In this document: in pieces, positions 1-4,562 of the stretch
How positions within the stretch are numbered: position 1 is the first letter of the stretch
Layout of the letters: each line of letters opens with the position of its first letter
Assembly: GCA_023356515.1 (NCBI GenBank)
Contig: JAKQYG010000189.1
Coordinates: forward strand, 1 to 7,724
DNA: 7,724 nt
Direction: 5' to 3'
Source of the DNA: Trichodesmium sp. MAG_R04
Lineage (GTDB): Bacteria; Cyanobacteriota; Cyanobacteriia; Cyanobacteriales; Microcoleaceae
Notes under the pieces: model-generated
What the model saw: only the letters and a program-made list of their open reading frames with translations
Databases searched by the model: none
What the model was told of the DNA's origin: nothing
Made by a program: the position numbers and the translations under genes

Positions 1-523
1 GATTGAACCAAGAGCATAATTCTTCAGCTTCAGTTAAACCTAATTTTTCTATCCAATATTCAACTATCCAATCAGGAAAACTATAAGATACTCCTAATTT
101 TTGCACAGGATTTTCTGGGATAATTATCGTCAAGTTCTGGCGAATATATTCTCGGAGTAAACCATTAACAAAACCAGCTAATTTAGCAAATTTATTTTGT
201 TTGGCTAGCTCAACTGTTGTATTAACTACTGCCGACTCTGGAATTTTTTCTAAATAAGATAATTGATATAAACCAATATGGAGAATTATCCGTAAATGTG
301 GGTGTTGTTGGAGTGATTTCTTTTTTCCTAATTGGTCGATAATAGCATCAAGCGATCGCTGCCTTCTGACACAACCATAAACTAGTTCTGTAACTAACCG
401 ACGGTTAGCATCAATTAAGTCATTTTTTTTTAGATGTTTATCTAGAGTAAAATCGGCAAAAGTTTGTTTTCGATATATTTCTTGGAGAATGATAAAAGCT
501 AATTGACGGGGGTTATTATTCAC
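1..523 (-). CDS. rsmB: 16S rRNA (cytosine-967-C5)-methyltransferase RsmB, N-terminal part (cut by window edge)
   Basis: RsmB (Sun/Fmu) methylates C967 of 16S rRNA with S-adenosylmethionine. Only the first 174 codons lie in the window; the Rossmann methyltransferase domain would be beyond base 1. What is visible is the NusB-like RNA-binding domain: an N-terminal helix with NPRQLAFIILQEI, then RRLVTELVYGCVRRQRSLDAII, and the typical RsmB stretch ESAVVNTTVELAK followed by FAKLAGFVNGLLRE. The start is a GTG at 523-521. No ATG is available, and the same frame is closed by a TGA a short distance upstream, so the GTG is nearly forced; the ribosome binding site is weak. A HIP1 octamer lies inside the gene at 352-359. 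A stand-alone NusB is the main alternative, but the reading continues without a stop past the NusB length into IIPENPVQKLGVSYSFPDW, the usual RsmB linker to the catalytic domain. Confidence 0.9.
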   Translation of the reverse strand, partial: MNNNPRQLAFIILQEIYRKQTFADFTLDKHLKKNDLIDANRRLVTELVYGCVRRQRSLDAIIDQLGKKKSLQQHPHLRIILHIGLYQLSYLEKIPESAVVNTTVELAKQNKFAKLAGFVNGLLREYIRQNLTIIIPENPVQKLGVSYSFPDWIVEYWIEKLGLTEAEELCSWFN

Positions 524-593
524 TGAAATTAACTTGAAAAAATCCTTGAAGATGGATCAAACATGCTCTATATAACTGATATAACCTAAAAAG

Positions 594-633
594 TAAGTGC
601 ATAATTTTAAGATTTTTACAAATCATGCACTTA
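594..633 (-). terminator. Rho-independent terminator of the 64-residue gene
   Basis: Two 14-base arms (594-607 and 620-633) containing AAGTGCAT / ATGCACTT pair with one mismatch around a 12-base loop. Read on the minus strand the hairpin is followed by ACTTTTTAGG, a short T run. It lies 43 bases beyond the stop codon of the minus-strand gene at 676-870 and just before rsmB, so it should separate the two transcripts. Confidence 0.7.
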
Positions 634-675
634 AAGCAGATGATATTTCCTCACTTAACTAATATTTAAGAATAA

Positions 676-870
676 TTATTCTTTTAACTCGCTCCACAGC
701 GAAGCTTGATGGGGAATAACATTTGACTCTGCTTGAGCATTTACTTGTGGTGGCTGATGTAGATAAACACGGGTTGCAGTGTAACCGACCATGAACATTG
801 AAAAGGCTACGAGAAAAATAGCGACAACCTGGTCAGAAGCAGATTTACTATCAAAGTTTTGAGATTGCAT
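676..870 (-). CDS. Small single-pass membrane protein, conserved-hypothetical type
   Basis: A 64-residue protein with one clear hydrophobic helix, about residues 14-32 (VVAIFLVAFSMFMVGYTAT). It is preceded by a polar, slightly acidic N-terminus (QSQNFDSKSASDQ) and followed by a polar tail of about 30 residues rich in Gln and Asn (QPPQVNAQAE). This is the architecture of the many small thylakoid or plasma-membrane subunits of cyanobacteria, but I do not recognise the family and assign no function. An AGGG lies about 10 bases before the ATG. A stronger AAGGAG lies about 27 bases before it, too far for this start, and no alternative in-frame start fits it. The gene appears monocistronic: it has its own terminator at 594-633 and no close upstream neighbour on its strand. 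Coding status is supported by the membrane-protein composition and the ribosome binding site. Confidence 0.65.
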   Translation of the reverse strand: MQSQNFDSKSASDQVVAIFLVAFSMFMVGYTATRVYLHQPPQVNAQAESNVIPHQASLWSELKE

Positions 871-974
871 AGTTTTAAAATCCCTAAATTAACTTACTCC
901 TTCACTATATCAAATATTTCTGTATAAGTGGATACTGTTAAATAAATATCCAATATTCTTAATATATCTTCATT

Positions 975-1032
975 TTAAAAGGATTGATGAATGTGTAGAG
1001 ATAACTTAAGTTCAAGGTTTTAGGGATATTAC
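975..1032 (-). pseudogene. Degraded copy of the 3' end of the 55-codon gene at 2161-2328
   Basis: These bases align with 2172-2227 at roughly three quarters identity by eye. Shared blocks in the same order are AAGGATT, TGTAGAGATAA (11 exact bases), AAGTT and GGATATT. In the intact copy this is the region coding for the last 18 or so residues. Here the equivalent minus-strand frame is broken by stops and small indels, so it is not a working gene. Similarity stops at about 974 on one side, and the MITE-like element begins at 1033 on the other. Confidence 0.55.
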
Positions 1033-1170
1033 TATAGTAACCTTAAATTAGGTTATAACAATTCAAAAACGAGAAATAAATTCCGAAACTCTTGCCTATT
1101 GACCATTGCACCCAAGCCTATTTCCAAAAAGCAGTAAGATTTTGGACAAAAATAAAATAGGGTTACCTTT
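1033..1170. mobile_element. MITE-like element, copy A (138 bp, degenerate)
   Basis: A non-coding element with imperfect terminal inverted repeats: the left end reads TATAGTAACCTTA, and the right end on the opposite strand reads AAAGGTAACCCTA. It is collinear with the element at 6492-6628, sharing the ends, AAACTCTTGCCTATT against AAACTCTTACCTATT, and the block AAAAAGCAGTARGATTT near the right end, and the two are almost equal in length (138 and 137 bp). It has no open frame, so any movement would have needed a transposase from elsewhere. It lies about 140 bases before the 81-residue gene and may affect that promoter region (inference). Confidence 0.65.
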
Positions 1171-1300
1171 AGGTTAACTTGTGTTAAAAAATCCAGCAGA
1201 AATACAAATTTTCGTGTTCAAAGCCAAATTTATGTATATTTGAATACAAAAATTTAGTTCGAGTTTTATGATGGGAAATATCACCAATTGATCATAAATT

Positions 1301-1306
1301 AAGGAG
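1301..1306 (+). promoter_or_regulatory. Ribosome binding site AAGGAG of the 81-residue gene
   Basis: AAGGAG seven bases before the ATG at 1314 is a near-perfect Shine-Dalgarno site with standard spacing and fixes the start of the gene. It is one of only a few strong sites in this window. Confidence 0.8.
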
Positions 1307-1313
1307 AAAGTTT

Positions 1314-1559
1314 ATGGCCATCACTCAACAAAAACAACTCAACTCTAAGACTCAAAGTTACTGGGAAACTTGTCAATACATTCCTCTCAATTCTGGTGTC
1401 TTGAAAAGTGGAAGTTGGGTATCTCTATTTGTTTTACCTTCTGAGTATGCCTACGATCAAGCTTTGTTGTTATGTGAAAAGGATGAACAAAAATGGATAG
1501 CTTGGATCCCTGACCATGGAGAAGCAGAACTTTGTTTGCGTCAGTTTTGCCCTCTGTAG
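1314..1559 (+). CDS. Small cyanobacterial conserved-hypothetical protein (81 residues)
   Basis: An 81-residue soluble protein with no signal peptide or membrane helix. Its core is compact and aromatic: YWETCQYIPL (residues 16-25), GVLKSGSWVSLFVLPSEYAYDQALLLCE (28-55), and KWIAWIPDHGEAEL (60-73). The alternation suggests a small beta-rich fold, and the DHGEA segment looks like a conserved turn. From memory this resembles a short hypothetical protein found across filamentous cyanobacteria; I know no function for it. AAGGAG seven bases upstream supports the start. A decayed tnpB fragment begins immediately after its stop in a different frame. The last residues (RQFCPL) could therefore be native or altered at that junction; comparison with homologues would settle it. 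Confidence 0.75.
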   Translation: MAITQQKQLNSKTQSYWETCQYIPLNSGVLKSGSWVSLFVLPSEYAYDQALLLCEKDEQKWIAWIPDHGEAELCLRQFCPL

Positions 1560-1560
1560 A

Positions 1561-1809
1561 GGAGTTCAAGGTATTAAGTTCCATGGTTTAAAACGAGGGG
1601 CCACCGTAATATATGTAACTGAGGAATATACTTCCAAAACCTGTGCAAAGTGTGGCCATGTTCATTAAAACTTAGGAGACTCAAACCAATATAAATGTCC
1701 GCACCGCGGTCACTCAATGCCGAGAGATTGAAATGGTGCTTTGGGGATATTCCTCAAAGCATTGCGAGATACCGCCAATGTTGATGATTGTGCAGTCACA
1801 TTGCTATGA
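1561..1809 (+). pseudogene. tnpB: Decayed TnpB (IS200/IS605-type OrfB) C-terminal fragment
   Basis: One continuous reading frame translates to the TnpB C-terminus: ATVIYVTEEYTSKTCAKCGHVH, a stop (TAA 1666-1668), NLGDSNQYKCPHRGHSMPRD, a stop (TGA 1729-1731), then NGALGIFLKALRDTA. YTSKTC..CG is the first half of the zinc ribbon, CPHRG is the second half with its last Cys changed to Arg (CGC for TGC), and PRD-x-NGA holds the last RuvC Asp; the TGA probably replaces a Trp codon (TGG). TnpB proteins are RNA-guided nucleases carried by IS200/IS605 and IS607 elements; this one is dead by two nonsense changes and loss of everything upstream. The frame meets a third stop at 1807. The NGA-G-IFLKALRDTA tail is unlike that expected for the second relic at 4280-4414, so this is a different lineage. 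Confidence 0.88.
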
Positions 1810-2160
1810 AAGGTTTTCCCAGCTTTTACCTGGAATTGCCGGGCTTGATGTATCTGCTAGATAAATAGTAAATATGAGAATGAGAAGGAACTGACTATGA
1901 CTTTATAGTCTAATTAATTTGAATTATTAATTAGGGTTAAGGTACAAAGCTTTTCCTTATCAACCATACATCTTCCCTATAGGCTTTTTGTGTTTATAGC
2001 AGTTCTTTAGTCTCTAAACCTGCATCTCCCACGACAAAATATTGTAAGCATTCAGCTATCAAAAGTAATCTCGACTGCTTTTGCTGTGCAAAAAGATGAA
2101 GTTGAGCTGATCATCTTTTTCGTGTCAGACTTATAATTTTTCTTGAAAGCTAATTTTTCC
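1810..2160. other. Gene-free stretch after the tnpB relic
   Basis: Probable right flank of the dead insertion element and decayed DNA. Visible items are a small hairpin at 1816-1835 (TTCCCAG / CTGGAA with a bulge), which could be the subterminal hairpin of an IS200/IS605-type right end; a 9-bp AT-only inverted repeat (1910-1918 with 1926-1934, CTAATTAAT / ATTAATTAG); a 38-codon stop-free minus-strand frame without a start (1994-2110); and the terminator-like hairpin at 2090-2120. No gene can be supported. Confidence 0.4.
2090..2120 (-). terminator. Terminator-like hairpin, possibly bidirectional
   Basis: A perfect 10-bp stem, AAAAAGATGA (2090-2099) with TCATCTTTTT (2111-2120), around an 11-base loop. 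Each strand ends in a run of five T within the stem, so it could work in both directions. It sits 41 bases beyond the stop of the minus-strand small gene at 2161-2328, which is the most likely transcript to end here. Confidence 0.6.
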
Positions 2161-2328
2161 TTATTTATTTGTTAAAGGATTAATTTGTAGAGATAATTGA
2201 AGTTGAGTGGTTAAGGATATTGGTAGATTTGCTTGATGGGAAAGGACTCCGTGACCAACTCCTGTTATTAGTCCCAAGATTGCTGGAAGTATTAAGGAAG
2301 TCAAAGAAGTCATATTAAAGTAGTTCAT
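2161..2328 (-). CDS. Small hydrophobic protein, 55 codons, conserved-looking
   Basis: A minus-strand frame of 55 codons plus TAA (2163-2161). After MNYFN it continues MTSLTSLILPAILGLITG, then VGHGVLSHQANLPISL, then a Gln/Leu-rich tail ending NPLTNK. Residues about 9-25 form one hydrophobic, glycine-containing segment, and GVGHGVLSHQANLPISL looks like a conserved polar motif with two His. From memory, cyanobacteria carry short proteins with a similar G-x-G-H-G...SH-x-A-x-LP-x-SL pattern, but I cannot name the family. A second in-frame ATG at 2313-2311 would give 50 residues; neither start has a clear Shine-Dalgarno site. Support for coding: a protein-like sequence with a defined helix and motif, a terminator-like hairpin downstream, and a degraded partial copy at 975-1032. 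Confidence 0.6.
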   Translation of the reverse strand: MNYFNMTSLTSLILPAILGLITGVGHGVLSHQANLPISLTTQLQLSLQINPLTNK

Positions 2329-2672
2329 TTTATTTTTAAGTTTAATTATTACATTACACTATCTCAATTTACTTCAGTTTATTTCTGTAACATAAATTAC
2401 TTTTAATGATTTTTTTGAAATATCACGTTCTTCATATATAACTCTATACTAGATCAGTAAATAACATTTTCTTATCTATTTATTCGTACTTTTTTTTGAT
2501 CCCAGATCCCCAGCTCTATTGTTACTGACAATATACTGCTAAATTATGTCCAACAAATTTTTATATTGCTTTTAAGAATAGACATCTACAAAAAAACTGG
2601 ATTTCTTGGTTCTCCTGCGTAAGTTCTGATGATGATAGGATGTATTGTTCATTTTACAAGGAAACAGTTAAT
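2329..2672. other. Intergenic region between divergent genes
   Basis: About 340 AT-rich bases between the minus-strand small gene and the plus-strand abgT. Both promoters must lie here, but poly-T and poly-A tracts make hexamer matches uninformative. I see no open frame, repeat or strong hairpin. Confidence 0.4.
2658..2664 (+). promoter_or_regulatory. Ribosome binding site that sets the abgT start
   Basis: AAGGAAA lies eight bases before the in-frame GTG at 2673. The longest-frame ATG at 2640 has no such site (only GATAGG touching the start), so translation most likely begins at the GTG. Confidence 0.7.
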
Positions 2673-4211
2673 GTGACTAAAATACCCGCCCCAGAAATGT
2701 GTAAAAAACTAAACATAGTTAATAGAATACTAATTTTTATTGAAAAAGTAGGCAATAAACTACCAGACCCCATTATATTATTTTTCTATCTATCTATAGC
2801 AGTTATTGTGATTAGTGCGATCGCTAATTTGCTAAATCTATCTGCACTCAACCCTACAACTAAAGAAACTATTAAAGCAGTTTCCCTGCTGACTCCTGAC
2901 GGTATCCGGAAAATAGTTACTAAGACTGTAAGCAACTTTGTTAATTTTCCTCCTCTGGGTACCGTACTTGTAGCGATGTTAGGAGTAGGAATAGCAGAGT
3001 CTACAGGTTTTATTTCAGCTTTACTTCGTCAAGTAGTGCTAGTTGCCCCAGCCAGGTTTATTACTCCTGTAATTGTTTTGTTTGGAGTAATGTCAAATAT
3101 TGCTTCCGATGCCGGATATGTAGTTTTAATTCCTCTTGCTGCCTTAATATTTTTAGCATACAAACGTCATCCAATTGCTGGTTTGGCTGCTGGTTTTGCC
3201 GGAGTTTCTGGCGGCTTTAGTGCTAATTTATTAATTAGTTCTATTGACCCTTTACTAGCAGGAATTACTGAAAGTTCGGCACAATTAATTAATCCAGAAT
3301 ATACAGTTAATCCCACAGTTAACTATTATTTTATGGCATTTTCTACATTGGTAATTACTTTAGTTGGTTGGTATATTACAGATAAGATTGTAGAACCTAG
3401 GATAGGTAAATATAATAGTGAAATTAATTCTGAAGAAATCGAAGATTTGACTATTGCCGAAAAAAAAGGTTTACGTTGGGCTGCATATTCCTTATTAACT
3501 TTTATCACGGTTTTATTGATATTAATTTTGCCTCCTGAAGGAATTTTACGCGACCCGGAAACTTTGACAATTATTCCTTCTCCTTTTTTGCAAGGAATTG
3601 TCCCAATAATAATGTTAGGATTCATAATTCCAGGCATTGCTTATGGAAAAGGGGCAGGTACAATTCAGAGCGATAAAGATATTATTCAAGGTATGACTCA
3701 AGGAATGAGTATAATGAGTTATTATATTGCTTTGTCTTTTTTTGCTGCTCAATTTGTTGCTTATTTTAGTTGGACTAATTTAGGAATTATCTTAGCTATT
3801 AATGGTGCAAATTTTCTCAAAGCCACTGGTTTTACTGGCTTGCCTTTGCTGATAAGTTTTATAATTGTTAGTGGTTTGATTAATTTATTTTTTGCCTCTG
3901 CATCTTCTAAATGGACTATGATAGCTCCTATATTTGTACCTATGTTAATGTTAGTTGGTTATACACCCGAGTTTACACAAATGGCTTATAGAATTGGGGA
4001 TTCTACAACTAATATTATTACGCCCCTGATGGGTTATTTTCCGATTATTGTTGCCTTTGCTCAGAGATACGATAAAAATGCGGGTATGGGAACTTTAATT
4101 GCCACAATGTTACCTTATTCTTTAGCCTTCTTTTTATCTTGGTCAACTTTATTTATATTTTGGTTTATTTTCGGAATTCCTATTGGACCAGGAGCAACGA
4201 TTAGACTTTAA
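2673..4211 (+). CDS. abgT: AbgT-family transporter (p-aminobenzoyl-glutamate transporter type)
   Basis: An inner-membrane carrier of the AbgT family. E. coli AbgT imports p-aminobenzoyl-glutamate, a folate breakdown product; MtrF and YdaH are reported to export sulfonamides. With the GTG start the protein has 512 residues, close to E. coli AbgT (508). It opens with the family signature GNKLPDPIILFFYLSIA in the first helix and carries ESTGFISALLRQ, SNIASDAGYVVLIPLAAL and GFSANLLISSIDPLLAGIT. The C-terminal core is SSKWTMIAPIFVPMLMLVG, then YRIGDSTTNIITPLMGYFP. Ser411, Trp414, Pro432, Arg440, Asp443 and Pro451 keep exactly the spacing of the functional residues I recall for MtrF (S417, W420, P438, R446, D449, P457), and Asp192 in ISSIDPL probably matches its D193. 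The many hydrophobic helices are intact and there is no frameshift. It stands alone, without abgA/abgB hydrolase genes, between two tnpB relics, so the substrate cannot be read from context. The alternative ATG at 2640 would add 11 residues. Confidence 0.93.
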   Translation: MTKIPAPEMCKKLNIVNRILIFIEKVGNKLPDPIILFFYLSIAVIVISAIANLLNLSALNPTTKETIKAVSLLTPDGIRKIVTKTVSNFVNFPPLGTVLVAMLGVGIAESTGFISALLRQVVLVAPARFITPVIVLFGVMSNIASDAGYVVLIPLAALIFLAYKRHPIAGLAAGFAGVSGGFSANLLISSIDPLLAGITESSAQLINPEYTVNPTVNYYFMAFSTLVITLVGWYITDKIVEPRIGKYNSEINSEEIEDLTIAEKKGLRWAAYSLLTFITVLLILILPPEGILRDPETLTIIPSPFLQGIVPIIMLGFIIPGIAYGKGAGTIQSDKDIIQGMTQGMSIMSYYIALSFFAAQFVAYFSWTNLGIILAINGANFLKATGFTGLPLLISFIIVSGLINLFFASASSKWTMIAPIFVPMLMLVGYTPEFTQMAYRIGDSTTNIITPLMGYFPIIVAFAQRYDKNAGMGTLIATMLPYSLAFFLSWSTLFIFWFIFGIPIGPGATIRL

Positions 4212-4232
4212 TATATCCAAAGTTAGGGTTTG

Positions 4233-4250
4233 CTGAAAAAGTCTTTTCAG
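4233..4250 (+). terminator. Hairpin just after abgT, weak terminator candidate
   Basis: CTGAAAA (4233-4239) pairs with TTTTCAG (4244-4250) around AGTC, 21 bases after the abgT stop, followed only by TTT. The stem is AT-rich, so termination may be weak. The left part, GGGTTTGCTGAAAAAGTC, also resembles insertion-sequence ends I have seen in cyanobacteria, so it could instead be an element scar. Confidence 0.4.
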
Positions 4251-4279
4251 TTTGGGAGTAGAGAGTAGTAAATAAGGCT

Positions 4280-4414
4280 AAATCCTTCTAAAAATGTCCT
4301 GAATGTTCTCCAGTCTATATCAGAAATAGCTCTGGATAATTTCTGATTTTTAACCATGCCAAAAACGTTCAAATCTTCTAAAACTATTACTTGGTTGCAG
4401 TTTGTTGAGACTTT
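4280..4414 (-). pseudogene. tnpB: Decayed TnpB (OrfB) central fragment, second lineage
   Basis: A stop-free minus-strand frame reads KVSTNCNQVIVLEDLNVFGM and continues VKNQKLSRAISDIDWRTFRT, then FLEGF. VIVLEDLNV-x-GM is the RuvC-II block of TnpB with its catalytic Glu, and NQKLSRAISDxxWRTFRTFLE is the helix that follows it in the common IS200/IS605 OrfB proteins. On the upstream side a TAG falls at 4417-4415; on the other side similarity ends after LEGF, the frame closing at a TGA shortly after. The N-terminal domains, zinc ribbon and last RuvC Asp are absent. This segment belongs to the OrfB type that normally continues into a PTSQ-x-CS-x-CG zinc ribbon, unlike the relic at 1561-1809, so two different elements have decayed around abgT. 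Confidence 0.85.
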
Positions 4415-4431
4415 CTATGTTTAAATTTAGG

Positions 4432-4543
4432 GGGTTTAACAAGCCTACCCTTTCTCTTACCTTTGTTGGAGACGCACCACTTGAAACTCCTAAAAAGTAC
4501 ATTTAAATTCAATTTTCCCCCTAAAAGGGGCAGGCTTTAAACC
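4432..4543. repeat. Imperfect long inverted repeat, possible IS or MITE ends
   Basis: GGGTTTAACAAGCCTACCCTTT (from 4432) and, on the opposite strand from 4543, GGGTTTAAAGCCTGCCCCTTTT form matching arms about 70 bases apart. The right arm also contains a small hairpin of its own, CCCCT-AAA-AGGGG (4518-4530 region). Subterminal hairpins of this kind are usual at IS200/IS605-type ends, and the repeat lies on the N-terminal side of the minus-strand tnpB relic, so it may be that element's left end (inference). The spacer between the arms has no open frame I can support. Confidence 0.5.
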
Positions 4544-4562
4544 CATTTTTCTGGTAAATGTC

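Larger units (their letters stand above)
871..1313. other. Intergenic region with repeat fossil and MITE-like element
   Basis: The region separates two divergent small genes (676-870 minus and 1314-1559 plus), so both promoters should lie here. It contains a degraded partial copy of a small gene (975-1032) and a MITE-like element (1033-1170), described separately. I see no further open frame. The remaining 143 bases before the plus-strand gene are very AT-rich, and no promoter hexamers stand out from that background. Confidence 0.5.

Noticed and set aside
594..633. Inverted repeat considered as an operator or attachment site
   Set aside because: Its position after a stop codon and the T run on the minus strand fit a terminator better.
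1387..1584. 65-codon minus-strand frame overlapping the 81-residue gene
   Set aside because: It is antisense to a gene with a strong ribosome binding site and protein-like sequence; the translation has no motif or membrane segment and no start signal.
1910..1934. AT-only inverted repeat as an operator
   Set aside because: Nine-base AT palindromes are expected by chance in DNA of this composition, and no gene start is close by.
3326..3637. 103-codon minus-strand frame inside abgT
   Set aside because: It lies wholly antisense to the well-supported AbgT coding region and its composition mirrors the hydrophobic codons of the sense strand.
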